From Lichenibacterium dinghuense (lineage in GTDB: Bacteria > Pseudomonadota > Alphaproteobacteria > Rhizobiales > Beijerinckiaceae): a stretch of 64,000 nucleotides of DNA. The stretch's first letter is position 1. Every line of letters starts with the position of its first letter. The translations under genes and the position numbers were made by a program. Below are positions 48,880 through 58,401 of this stretch, one piece after another. The notes below the pieces were generated by a model. It saw only the letters and a list, made by a program, of their open reading frames with translations, searched no databases and had not been told where the DNA came from. The stretch lies in the NCBI RefSeq assembly GCF_021730615.1, contig NZ_JAJLMN010000001.1, positions 3,049,501-3,113,500 of the forward strand, read 5' to 3'.

Positions 48880-49108
48880 TCAATGGTGGTCGATGTTGCA
48901 CCGCACGGGAGGCGCCGCGGCGGCTCCCCGCGCGGGCCGGCCCCGATGCAACCCGGCGGCCCCGACGCGGTTTGCCATCCCGATCGCTCCGGGCGGGATT
49001 GCAGGGCTCATGCCGCGCAGGCCCGCCCGGTTCCCGCATGATCGCGACGTTTGCCCCGCCGCTCGCGTGTGACAAGCTGCAGGACGTCGCTCAGCCCCGA
49101 GGTGCCCC

Positions 49109-50119
49109 TTGCTGTTCCCCTTCCCGGTCGCGGTCTGCGACGTCGGCGGCACGAACTGCCGCATCTCGGTGCAGGACGGGCCGGCCGAGCCGCTGCGGCC
49201 GCTGACCCACCTGCTCGTGGGCGACTATCCGGGCCTGGGCGAGGCCATCGCGGCCTCGACGGAGCGCCGCGGCATCCGGCTCGGCTCGGTGATCGCCTGC
49301 GGGGCCGGCCCCGTGGAGGGGCGCCGGCTGAAGCTCACCAACGCGCCCTGGGTGCTCGACGGTGCCGAGATCGCGCATCGGCTCGGCCTCGGCAACGGGC
49401 TGCTGCTCAACGACTTCGAGGCGCAGGCCCTGTCGCTGCCGGCGCTCAAGCCCGGATGGCTCCGCAGCATCGGGCCGGACATCCCGTCCGACGGCGACAC
49501 GCGGGTGATCCTCGGTCCCGGCACGGGCCTCGGCGTGGCGGCGCTGATCGAAGCCGGGGGGCGCTTCGTGCCGCTGTCGAGCGAGGGCGGGCACATGGGC
49601 TTCGGTCCCGAGGCGGAGGAGGACTATCCGGTCTGGCCGCTCCTCGAGAAGGTGGGGGGGCGCGTCACCGGCGAATCCGTGCTGGCCGGCGCCGGGCTGG
49701 TGCGGCTCCACCGGGCGCGGCTCGCCGCCGCCGGTGCCCCCTCGGCGCCCGGCGTCACCGCGGCCGAGATCACCGGCACGGCGCTTGAAGCGCCCGACGG
49801 CCCCGAGGCCGACACGGTGCGGCACTATTGGCGCCTCGTGGCCCGCTTCGCCGGCGACGTCGCGATCACCCTCAAGGCGACGGGCGGCGTCACGCTGGCG
49901 GGCGGCATCCTGCCCCGCATCGTCGACCTGCTCGACGAGGACGCCTTCCGGGCCGCCTTCGAGCGCAAGGCGCCGGTGGCGGATCTGGCCCGCCGCATCC
50001 CGACGCGGCTCATCGTGCAGGCGGATTCCGTGCTCGGCGGCATGGCGGCGCTGGCGACCGAGCCGGACCGCTACGCGCTCGACTATGCGGCGCGGGGGTG
50101 GAAGGGCGAAAGGGCGTGA
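49109..50119 (+). CDS. glk: glucokinase
   Basis: A 336-residue ROK-unrelated (E. coli type) glucokinase: AVCDVGGTNCRISVQDGP (phosphate-1 site), LTNAPWVLDGAEIA, LLLNDFEAQALSLPAL with catalytic Asp, VILGPGTGLGVAALIE and SSEGGHMGFGPE. It phosphorylates glucose with ATP. The start is the TTG at 49109 behind GAGGTG; no in-frame ATG is nearer. Divergent from mdh. Confidence 0.93.
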   Translation: MLFPFPVAVCDVGGTNCRISVQDGPAEPLRPLTHLLVGDYPGLGEAIAASTERRGIRLGSVIACGAGPVEGRRLKLTNAPWVLDGAEIAHRLGLGNGLLLNDFEAQALSLPALKPGWLRSIGPDIPSDGDTRVILGPGTGLGVAALIEAGGRFVPLSSEGGHMGFGPEAEEDYPVWPLLEKVGGRVTGESVLAGAGLVRLHRARLAAAGAPSAPGVTAAEITGTALEAPDGPEADTVRHYWRLVARFAGDVAITLKATGGVTLAGGILPRIVDLLDEDAFRAAFERKAPVADLARRIPTRLIVQADSVLGGMAALATEPDRYALDYAARGWKGERA

Positions 50120-50298
50120 CGCCATCGCGGGGCGCGCGATGGGCGGCGTCGCTCCGCGAGGGATCGGACGCGGCCGGGCACGGAGCAGTCAGGTCCCGAG
50201 CGGACGGGCGAAGCTCAGGCCTGAGGTGCCGTGGTGGAAGGCGCGCCGGTCAGGGCCATCGTGACGCTCGGCCTGCGGGAGGATCTCGCTCGGCGCGC

Positions 50299-51171
50299 TC
50301 ACATCGTCGGCGACGAGGCTTCATGCTGGGCCCTGACCGTCTCGATGAATTTGAAGCTCCACTCCTTATGTCCCGAGTCCGACATGAAGGAAAACCTCAG
50401 GCGGTTGCACTGTTTGACGAAGCCGTCCAGGTCCCGTCGCCGGGGAAGCTTCATATTGGGGAGTCGAAAGCTCCAGCTCAGGATGCGAGAGAGGAGGACG
50501 GCTCCCTGGTTGATCGATGTCAGGCGCGAGTTCGCCATCATCGGCTCGGGGACGATCAGGCGCGACCGCAATCGCCCTTTGGTCGTCTTGTCGAAATAAT
50601 CGCTGATCGCCGAGATCGGCACGAGATCATCGGAGTGTCTCTTCGGGTCGAAGACGAGAATGCCGGTCGAGATGAAGGGTTGGTCTCTCAGGAGATAGAA
50701 CGCACGTTCGAGCATGAACGAGTAGTCCTTTCTGAGGTGGTCGCGATAGGTGAAGGTCGAGAACTCGGACGGTGTGAAGACGGCGAGCGCCTTCGACTGG
50801 AAGTCCCGCAACAGCTCCAAAACGAAGCGGCAATAGGCGATCTGTGTCTGCGCGAGCGCGACACCATGCATCGCGCTGTTCGCGCCCGCCTGCGATACGA
50901 GGCATTCCCTCGTGAGCCTGATGCGCAATGACGATTCGAGAAGGGGATGGGACCCTGCGATCTGAATCTGTCTCTCGTTGAGCATGTCTTCGACGGTGAA
51001 GGCGGGGGATTGTTGCTCCAGTTGTGCTCTGAAAAAGGACACCTCCGCCTCGCGCAGCTTCTTGGACAGCTGCCACACGAGGTGTTCCTCGACGGCGATG
51101 GCCGCCAGGACGTTGTAGGGAAGTGAGACTTGGTGGACCCCGGGTTCCTCGACGAAGATCACCCAACTCAT
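50299..51171 (-). CDS. unknown protein, 290 residues, accessory-region composition
   Basis: A soluble-looking protein starting MSWVIFVEEPGVHQVSLPYN, with ISAISDYFDKTTKGRLRSRL and RLRFSFMSDSGHKEWSFKFI near the end. I do not recognise the family; a DUF3800-like nuclease fold is one thought, but the expected acidic motifs are not clear. Codon use is visibly more AT-rich than in the housekeeping genes to the left, and it marks the start of the accessory part of the window. Confidence 0.65.
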   Translation of the reverse strand: MSWVIFVEEPGVHQVSLPYNVLAAIAVEEHLVWQLSKKLREAEVSFFRAQLEQQSPAFTVEDMLNERQIQIAGSHPLLESSLRIRLTRECLVSQAGANSAMHGVALAQTQIAYCRFVLELLRDFQSKALAVFTPSEFSTFTYRDHLRKDYSFMLERAFYLLRDQPFISTGILVFDPKRHSDDLVPISAISDYFDKTTKGRLRSRLIVPEPMMANSRLTSINQGAVLLSRILSWSFRLPNMKLPRRRDLDGFVKQCNRLRFSFMSDSGHKEWSFKFIETVRAQHEASSPTM

Positions 51172-52737
51172 CGGTCGACTCCACTCATGGCTGGCTTCGA
51201 CGGTTCCAAAAGCGGAAGAGCCCGACGATCTCTCGTCGAGCCCTCGTCATGCCAAGTGGATCTGCTTGTCAGAAGTCCCGTTCGATGCGGAGGTGGGCTT
51301 CGAACATGTCGGGGTCCTTGGTGATGCCGATCGGCAGGGCCGACGCAGCCATGCCGGGGTTGTGGGCCAGCGTCTGGTCGAGGTGGGCGTAGTCGAATTC
51401 CAGGCCGATCTCGAGGTTCTTCACGGGATCGTACAGGAACTGGTTGCCGACGCGGTAGACGCTCGAGTTGCCGAGGCCGCCCTGCGTCCAGTCGATGTTG
51501 CGGGCGCGGCCGTAGTTCGTCTGGATGTAGGACCCGAACAGCACGTCGTGGAAGGTCGCCGTGAAGTAGTGGTTGATGGCGGCCATCACCGAGAAGCCTT
51601 CGCCGAGCTGAAGACCGTAGTTTCCGATCGTGTTGCCGGGGATGGCGATCGCGATCGCGTCGTGGTCGATGTGCTGGAAGCCGCCGAGGTTGCGTGACGC
51701 GAAGCCCGCGTTCGCGTAGCTCACAGAGTCGATGTAGGAATAGGCGCCCTGCTCGTAGGCACCCTCGATCCAGAGGTCGTCCCCGGCGGCGAGCATCGGC
51801 AGCTTCAGCTGAACGCCGCCCTGGACCGCGAAGCCGTCAGCGTCCTTGTGAGTGACGCCGCCGTTCGTGCCGAACGGACCCGAAACGGTGTTGACCTGAT
51901 GATATGCGGCCGACAGTTGAGCGGCGCCCCAGGCTTGATCGACGCGCAACTGGCCGACGAGGTCCGGGATCGTCTCGCCGCCGTAGGTCGCGCCGGCGAA
52001 CACCGTCGGGTTCACGGCCGAGTTGTCGGCGTTGCCGATGCCCACACCACCGAGCGAGTTCAGGTTGCGGGCGTTGTGATCCTCGAGCGAGAAGGTCGCC
52101 GAGAGGCCGCCGCCGGCACTATATGTATAAGCGAGGACGTTGTTCGACTGGTCGGAGTTGGCGATGCCTTCGTAGTTGTAATTGTCGGCATAGAAGTCGA
52201 AGAACGATTGGACGCGGCCGGCCGTGATGCCGGCGAAGGTGATGAAGCCCTTGTCGAGATAAGCGTTGTTGTTGCCCTGGTTGGCGAAAGTGTTGGCGCC
52301 GCCGGCCGCGCCACCGCCCGAGAAGAGGCCCTGCAGACGGTCGATCTGATAACGGACGTAGGCGCGGAGCGTGCCGTAGGCGGTCTGCGTGCGGGTGTCG
52401 ACAGCGATGCGGCCGCGGACGAAGAAGCCCGACTCATCCTCGTTGCGGCCCGCGATGATCGTGCCGGGACCCACGGCAGCGCGGTTGCCGACGTTGACGG
52501 CGGCACCGGTCGCCTGGAGCGGGGCGGCCGAGGGGAAGAACTGCCGCGACTGATTGATGAATGCCGCCTCGACGCGGACCAGACCGCCGACCTGGATGCA
52601 GGTGTCGGTGCCGGGGATGTAGAAGAAGCCGATACCGGTCCAGTCGCAGACGCGGACATAGTCGACGGGGGCTGCCTTTCGGACGGGAAGATCGGCCGCC
52701 TGAGCGCCAGCGCTCGCCGCGAGCATAGCCGCGGTAC

Positions 52738-53519
52738 CTAGGCGGTGTGGACGAATTTGACCAAGCACAGTCCTGCGGCGAAAGCGACGATGGATCGTAA
52801 GTTTCTTGCGGTCTTCTCGCATCGGAGGGCGACGCGCTTGAAGCGCTTCAGCCGACCGATGCCCTGCTCGATGCGGGCCCGGGCCTTGTAAAGGGTGCGA
52901 GCGAAGAAGGCCGGCTTGTTCTTCTCGTTCGCTTTGTGGGGGATCACAGGGGCGATACCGCGCGTCCTCGCGGCGTCTCGGTTGGCTTTGCTGGCATAGC
53001 CCTTGTCGCAGATCACGGCACGGGGCTGAAGATCGGGGCCGATGTCGAGCAGGGTTTCGAAGTGTCGCCCGTCGGAAGCTTCACCGCCGGTCAGATCAAA
53101 GGCGATGATGTCGCCGGAAGCGTCGGACTTGGCATGGATCTTCGTGGTGAAGCCGCCGCGAGAGCGACCGAGGGCTTGTCCGTGCTGCCCCCTTTTGCGC
53201 CGGCTGCCGACACATGGGCGCGCACGATAGTCGAGTCGAACATCTGAACGAGATGAGCGGTGTCGCTCATCGACGCGAGCGTGTCGAAGAAGGCTTCGAA
53301 CACGCCGGCCTGGCTTAACCGATCAAACCGCTTCCACACGCTGTTCCACAAACCGAAGCGCTCGGGCAAAGCGCGCCAGCGAACATTTTCGACGCTGAAA
53401 AAATGAAGCGCTTCAAGAAAAAGCCGATCATCTGTTGCCTTCCGTCCCCGCCGGGGAAGGCAGGCGCGGAACACCGCGAGTGTATGCGTCCAGTCTTGCT
53501 CCGTCATTCGCGTCGACAT
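52738..53519 (-). CDS. IS427-group transposase made by -1 frameshift (orfA/orfB)
   Basis: OrfA starts at ATG 53519 (MSTRMTEQDWTHTLAVFRAC) with the DUF4096-like N-terminal domain and the first catalytic Asp in VQMFDSTIVRAH. OrfB continues in the -1 frame (VICDKGYASKANRDAARTRG, then the ARIEQGIGRLKRFKRVALR block with the catalytic Glu). The slip site is a CAAAAGGGGG run at about 53187-53197, the usual place in this group. The TAG stop (52740-52738) is made by the duplicated target CTAG, so the element itself lacks a complete stop codon. Confidence 0.88.
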
Positions 53520-53616
53520 CGATCTCACCCCCCGAATGCCTCGGGGCATGAGAATCAGACCTGAGCCAGCAAGGGAATCCCCAAAAGCGTTGCTGCTCTA
53601 AATTCGTCCACACGGC
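52742..53616 (-). mobile_element. IS5-family, IS427-group insertion sequence
   Basis: An 875-bp element. Its left end starts GCGGTGTGGACGAATTT and its right end, read inward, is GCCGTGTGGACGAATTT, so the 17-base ends differ at one base. It is flanked by CTAG at 52738-52741 and 53617-53620, a perfect duplication of the YTAR kind favoured by the IS427 group. It carries one transposase in two frames. It sits inside a porin gene. Confidence 0.93.
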
Positions 53617-53644
53617 CTAGAAGTACGGTCCTACCCAGAATCAT

Positions 53645-54006
53645 CGCTTCTTTCCTTCCAATGGCCTGACGAGGTTTGTGTCTGGGCTGCCATCGGGGGC
53701 GGCTCCCAGCGGAAATTCCAAGCCCATTGATCACTGACGGTGCGCAGATCGCCGATGATGGGATGACCATCGCGTCTCACCAGTTGAGCCATCGGAACTC
53801 TCGGGTAGAAGCTACCCAAACGAGGGATAGGTTAAAAGCATAGATCGCCGGGATAACGGGTCAAGATGGATGTCCTCAAGGCGTTGTGACATTAGCATCA
53901 CATGGATACTATCAAAAGATATGATGTCATATGATGAATTCCACTGGATGATCGAACATTCAGTGTTGATTCAACTGTCTGTGTGTCAAACAAATGATAT
54001 CCTTCA
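53645..54006. other. AT-rich upstream region of the interrupted porin; no gene
   Basis: This 360-base stretch has no supported coding frame and is far more AT-rich than its surroundings. It should hold the porin promoter. A palindrome ATATGA-TG-TCATAT lies at 53919-53932. At about 54007 the composition switches abruptly back to GC-rich DNA with a recD2-like relic. Confidence 0.5.
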
Positions 54007-54245
54007 CTGCGCGAACCAGGCGTTCGGCGAGACCATCCTCGACGTCATCGAGGCCGAACCGTTCCGCCTGCGCGAGGTCGAGGGCACCGGCCCGGTGGCG
54101 CCCGGCGCATCGCCGCGGGGTGGGCCGAGCGCAAAGCCGTCCGCGAGACCGTGCTGGTCCTGCACGCCCACGGCGTCGGGACATCCCAGGCGGTGGAAAT
54201 CTGCGAGGCTCACGGCGCCGAAGCGGTGGCGATGACCACAGCAAG
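54007..54245 (+). pseudogene. frameshifted RecD2-like helicase fragment
   Basis: Two adjoining frames together give a piece of the helix-hairpin-helix region of RecD2-type helicases. The first (to about 54105) reads FGETILDVIEAEPFRLREVE GTGP in sequence. The second (from about 54105) reads IAAGWAERKAVRETVLVLHA then HGVGTSQAVEICEAHGAEAV. RecD2 has ...DVIE..P.RL..V.GIGP...RI..AW.EQKAVRE.M.FLH.HGVGT..A..I. The link between frames is shifted and both ends are missing, so this is a scrap. Confidence 0.65.
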
Positions 54246-54332
54246 CCCGCATCGGCCCGCGGAGCACGCGGTGGCGCGGGGCGCCTCGGCCGAACCCGGC
54301 ATGTCGCCGCCCCGCCTCGTCGACCACTCCCT

Positions 54333-54887
54333 TCAGGCCGGGCCGCCGAACAGGTCCTCGACCGCGAGATCCAGCCCCGGCGGGTCGAGGCGCAGGAGGC
54401 CGCCGTGGAGGATGTGCGTCGCGATCTCGCCGCCGCGGCGGGCGTGGTGGACGAGGACGCGCGTCTCGGCGTACACGATGAGATAGTGCTCGATGCCCGG
54501 CACCGAGGAGTAGCCGATGAGCTTCTCGTGGTGGTCGCGGCGCCCCGTGCCGGGCGACACGACCTCGACCACGATCACCGGCGCGACGATGGCGCGGGCA
54601 TCGCGCGCGGGTGAATCTCCGCAGAACACCAGCGCGTCGGGCTCGTAGAGCGTCCTCGCGTCGATCCGCACGGCCGCGCCGTCCGGCAATGCTCGGCAGG
54701 GAAGCCCCGCCGCGGCGACCGCTGCGGCGAGAGCGTCGAACGATCCCGTTTTCGCGAGAACATGCCCGAGCCGCTCGGGCGCCACGGCGACGGCGCGCCC
54801 GTCCTCGAGCTCGTAGCGGCCCGGCTGGTCCGCGGCCCAGGCCAGGAACGCATCGACCGTCGTGGGAGCTGGAGCGACGTCTGCCAT
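54333..54887 (-). CDS. Uma2-family (DUF820) nuclease-like protein
   Basis: A 184-residue protein of the Uma2/DUF820 family: FLAWAADQPGRYELEDGRAV, DALVFCGDSPARDARAIVAP then VIVVEVVSPGTGRRDHHEKL and YSSVPGIEHYLIVYAE. The Asp, Glu-x-Val and Lys positions of the PD-(D/E)XK-like core are present. Cellular function is unknown; such genes are frequent in accessory DNA. It may be cotranscribed after the YaiI-type gene. Confidence 0.85.
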   Translation of the reverse strand: MADVAPAPTTVDAFLAWAADQPGRYELEDGRAVAVAPERLGHVLAKTGSFDALAAAVAAAGLPCRALPDGAAVRIDARTLYEPDALVFCGDSPARDARAIVAPVIVVEVVSPGTGRRDHHEKLIGYSSVPGIEHYLIVYAETRVLVHHARRGGEIATHILHGGLLRLDPPGLDLAVEDLFGGPA

Positions 54888-54926
54888 GGTCGAAGCGTAG
54901 GCCTGCGGGAAATGCCCGACAAGGCG

Positions 54927-55388
54927 TCACCGCCCCGGCGGCAGCCCGCGCTTGATCCGGTCGAGGGCGCGGTGGAGCGCCTGCAGGAACTCCGAGCGGT
55001 CCCGCGGGCCGAAGGGGCGCGGGCCGCCCGTCACCTCGCCGGAGCCGCGGAGCTGGTCCATCAGGTCGCGCGTCGCGAGCGCGAGGCCGATGGTGGCCGC
55101 GGTGAAAGCCTTGCCGTTCGGCGCCAGCACGGCGGCGCCGCGCTTCACGCAGCGGTCGGCCAGCGGCACGTCGGCCGTCACCACCACGTCGCGCGCCGTG
55201 CAGCGCTCGGCGATCCAGTCGTCGGCGACGTCGGGGCCGGCCGGCACCACCACGCGCTCGATGAAGCCGTCGCGCGGCACCATCATCGGGCTGTTCGATA
55301 CGACGAAGACGCGTGCGCCGTGGCGCTCGGCCACCCGATACACCTCGGCCTTCACCGGGCAGGCGTCCGCGTCGACATACACCGCCAT
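54927..55388 (-). CDS. YaiI/YqxD-family (DUF188, PIN-like) protein
   Basis: A 153-residue protein: MAVYVDADACPVKAEVYRVA, NSPMMVPRDGFIERVVV, DDWIAERCTARDVVVTADVP and LAPNGKAFTAATIGLALA are all hallmarks of the UPF0178 family, which has a PIN-like nuclease fold with acidic residues. GGAGG precedes ATG 55388; the longer frame is not needed. It lies 110 bases from a divergent integrase gene. Confidence 0.92.
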   Translation of the reverse strand: MAVYVDADACPVKAEVYRVAERHGARVFVVSNSPMMVPRDGFIERVVVPAGPDVADDWIAERCTARDVVVTADVPLADRCVKRGAAVLAPNGKAFTAATIGLALATRDLMDQLRGSGEVTGGPRPFGPRDRSEFLQALHRALDRIKRGLPPGR

Positions 55389-55497
55389 GAGCCGCCTCCA
55401 CCACGTAAAAACAACAGCTTGAACCGCCACTTCCCGCCCCGAACCGACATACCTACCTGTCCAGACGGTAGCCCCGTGGTAGCCCGGAGACGTAGGT

Positions 55498-56835
55498 ATG
55501 GCCTCGAAGCTGACCCTGCAAACGGTCAAGAATGCCGGACCGCGAGAGAAGCGGTACATCGTCTGGGACGCCGCCCCGAAGGGCTTCGGCCTGCGGGTGA
55601 ACGTGGACGGCTCCAAGACATACATCCTCAAGTACGCCTTCGATGGGCGCCAGATGTGGCACACGATCGGCAAACACGGCTCCCCTTGGACCCCTGAGAC
55701 GGCACGCAAGGAAGCCCTGGACGTTCTCGGCCTCGTTCGGAGCGGGATCGACCCAGCGGAGGCCGCACGCGAGCGGAGGGCGGCGGGGGTGACCGTGGCC
55801 GAACTCTGCGACCTCTACGTCGCCGCGGCGCGCTCCGGTCAGATCCTGACCAAGTTCGACACACCGAAGAAGGACAGCACGCTCGACACCGACGAAGGCC
55901 GCATCCGGCGCCACATCAAGCCGCTTCTCGGGAAGAGGCGCGTGCGGGATATTCAAGCCAAGGACATCGAAGAGTTCCTCCACGCGGTGGCGGCGGGGAA
56001 AACCGCGATCGACGAGAAAACGGGCAAGCATGGCCGCGCGATCGTCAAGGGCGGCAAGGGTGCGGCGACGCGGACGGTCGGGCTACTCGGCGGCATCTTC
56101 ACCTTCGCGGTCAAGAAGGGGTTGCGCCCGGACAATCCGGTGAAGGGCGTCCAACGCTTCAAAGACAACAAAAATCTCCGCTTCCTGTCCGGGCCGGAGC
56201 TGGAGCAGCTCGGTGGTTCTCTCGATGCCGACGAGAAAGCCTGGGACGATTTTGCCGTGGCGCACAAGGAGTGGATCGCGTCCGGACACGAAGGACCGTC
56301 TCCGCGATTGCCGGGTGCGGCAAGCCCGATGATGCTTGCGGCGATCAAGCTCCTCCTTCTCACCGGTGCCCGTAGGTCAGAGATTCTCAAGCTGGAGTGG
56401 AGCCACGTCGACCTCGAACACGGCTACCTGCGCTTGACCAATGCGAAGGTACAAACCCTCGCTGGCCCTATCGTGAAGATCATCCCGCTTGGAGGGCCTG
56501 CGGTCGACGTCCTCCGCGCGATACCGAAGTTGAGCGGGTCGCCGTACGTCTTCCCGGCCACACGTGGCGATGGATCCTACGTCGGACTACCGAAAGCTTG
56601 GGCGCGGTTCTGCGCGCGGGCTGGCTTGTCCAAGACACGACCACATGACCTCCGGCACTCGTTCGCGAGCGTGGGCGCTTCGACCGGCAACAGTCTGCCC
56701 ATCCTTGGCGCCATTTTAGGCCACAAGGACCCAAAGACAACCCAACAGTACGCTCACGTCGCTCATGATCCGGCTAAAGAGGCAGCTGAAAAAGTGGCGC
56801 AGTCGATAGTTAATAGAATGAAACGCTCCAGTTAA
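55498..56835 (+). CDS. tyrosine-recombinase integrase
   Basis: A 445-residue phage/island-type integrase. An N-terminal DUF4102-like arm-binding part reads YIVWDAAPKGFGLRVNVDGS. A core-binding SAM-like domain (about 100-215) follows, then the catalytic domain with Arg in LLLLTGARRSEILKLEWSHV, HDLRHSFASVGAS (His-x-x-Arg), LGHKDPKTTQQYAHV with the nucleophile Tyr. GGAGACGTAGGT precedes the ATG. No att repeat pair or tRNA target is visible, so the extent of any island is undefined. More AT-rich than the core genes. Confidence 0.92.
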   Translation: MASKLTLQTVKNAGPREKRYIVWDAAPKGFGLRVNVDGSKTYILKYAFDGRQMWHTIGKHGSPWTPETARKEALDVLGLVRSGIDPAEAARERRAAGVTVAELCDLYVAAARSGQILTKFDTPKKDSTLDTDEGRIRRHIKPLLGKRRVRDIQAKDIEEFLHAVAAGKTAIDEKTGKHGRAIVKGGKGAATRTVGLLGGIFTFAVKKGLRPDNPVKGVQRFKDNKNLRFLSGPELEQLGGSLDADEKAWDDFAVAHKEWIASGHEGPSPRLPGAASPMMLAAIKLLLLTGARRSEILKLEWSHVDLEHGYLRLTNAKVQTLAGPIVKIIPLGGPAVDVLRAIPKLSGSPYVFPATRGDGSYVGLPKAWARFCARAGLSKTRPHDLRHSFASVGASTGNSLPILGAILGHKDPKTTQQYAHVAHDPAKEAAEKVAQSIVNRMKRSS

Positions 56836-58401
56836 CCTACAGACAGATAGTCGCTGATTTCGATTAGATAGGTCCGGATCCGGATCCGCTAACTATGCTG
56901 AGACAATCGAGATAGCTCTTCGTTGTTGCCAAACGGGCCGACACCGTCATACGATAGTCAGGCCCGGGGGGAGTTCAAGACCGCGCACCCGGGGGGGCGC
57001 TCTTCCGGCCTTCGCCACGTCCTCGTTGGGATGGACGTGGCGGCTCGGGGATCGGGGAGGACCGATTCCGCTCGGCACCTCACGCACGAACACCTGGAGG
57101 GGCTTCGCGCGAGGCGTGCTATCGCCGGAAGAGCCGCTCTCCCGACAAGTGATCCAGCTCCTGACCTCGGGGGATTGTGGCAAGCGATGCCGTAATTGAG
57201 GGCGGAGCTCGTCGGTCCGACATAGCCGCTTTCGAACGGTCGGAGCCGGTGACGTCCCGGGCGGAAAATACTGGGCCGCGGCTTCCATATTTTCTGGACC
57301 GGCGCCGGATCGACTCCCGCCCTCGAACAGCCAAGAAACCGGCCTCTACGAAGGGAGTGGTGACGTCACCGTCCCCGGCTCCGATGCTGTCCGGTCCAAG
57401 GCTGAGATGGTGCTCCGTCACAATTTGGGCGAAGGCGATGGAGGGGCACGACCCCGTAGATGAGGGGGAGTGTGACGTCCCAGCGTATCGACGCTGGAAG
57501 GCTGTCTGACGGCGTCTCTGACGATGTCCGTACCGATCACAGGCAGAGGGAGACGGCTTCCGATCGTGAGGGTGAGCGATGCCCATGTGGACGGGGATGA
57601 CCGCTCACGAAGCCCCTCACCGGCCTGTGGCCCCCAAGGTCGATGCCGCTCTCCCTTCCGGCCCAGCCGACGTCCGTGACACCCCGCCTCTATAAAGAGC
57701 ACGGCCGTGGTCCGGGGCGGCCGACGAGCCGCCGGCCGTCGATGTAGAAAGAGCGGCGGGCCTGAGTCGCTCGCCGTGGTCAGCGAGATCGGATGGCGCA
57801 TGGTCGACCATGCGCCGGGGATGAATATCCCGGCGGCGGCCGGTCCCTGACTCGCCGCGGCCGACAGGCCGGGCGCCCTCGACGGACAGACAGATGATGG
57901 CGGCCAATGCCCGGTCCACGCCCGCCACATGAGGGATGAGCTCTCGGTCGGCGCGGGCCGACGACGAAGCCGGAAGGTAGATGCCCGGACGCCAGAGTCG
58001 GAGGAAAAGACGTGCAGATCCGGAGGAGCGCGTCGTCTAAGCTCTAAAAAGACATGTAGATTCTCGAAACGGAAAACCACTGAAGAGCGCCCGCCGCCGC
58101 CCTCGGTCCCCTGGGCACGTCCTCGATGAAGCCGCCGGGGCCGGGCGCGGATCCGATCGTGCCGTGGTCAGACAGGTCGACCTCGGCCGGCTGTAGCTGG
58201 ATCCCGCCGCTGACGAAGCCCGAGCCTCATCCGGCACCGGCGGCGCGGCCGGCTCATCGGCCGGGGGTGACAGGTAGGTCTCTCGGGGTCTGGTGGGGGA
58301 GGGCCGGCAGGGCGGGCCCGGCCGGCGGGGCGGCGGCGGGGGCGGGCGGGGCGGCGGTCCCCGCGCCTATGGCTCGGCGGCGGCGGGGGCGGCGGGGGCG
58401 G
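56836..58401. other. 1.6-kb stretch without a supported gene
   Basis: Frames here are short, rich in Arg, Pro and Ser, and overlap on both strands, with none resembling a known protein or having a good ribosome site. Composition starts moderate and becomes extremely G-rich at the right (58283-58405, with runs such as GGCGGGGCGGCGGCGGGGG). It may be decayed phage or island DNA. Confidence 0.5.

Larger units (their letters stand above)
51269..53644 (-). pseudogene. porin gene (Porin_2 family) interrupted in its signal peptide by an IS
   Basis: The body (51269-52737) encodes a porin of the alphaproteobacterial Omp2/PorB family: DYVRVCDWTGIGFFYIPGTD, VRYQIDRLQGLFSGG, LWIEGAYEQGAYSYID and a C-terminal Phe (HLRIERDF). 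The first codons lie on the other side of the IS (53644-53621, MILGRTVL, with GGAAGGAAAGAAG ahead). Removing the IS and one CTAG copy joins them in frame as MILGRTVLLGTAAMLAASAG and gives an intact 498-residue protein with a normal signal peptide. A frame starting inside the IS at 52822 runs in phase into the porin, so a chimeric product cannot be excluded. Confidence 0.9.

Noticed and set aside
53870-54235. A 121-residue plus-strand protein
   Set aside because: Its first third is AT-rich non-coding sequence and its last third is out of frame with the RecD2-like similarity; it is better explained as a frameshifted relic.
55400-56900. Attachment sites for the integrase
   Set aside because: I looked for a tRNA 3' end or a direct repeat pair near both ends of the accessory region. 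Only short similarities such as GGTAGCCC next to the integrase were seen, not enough for att sites.
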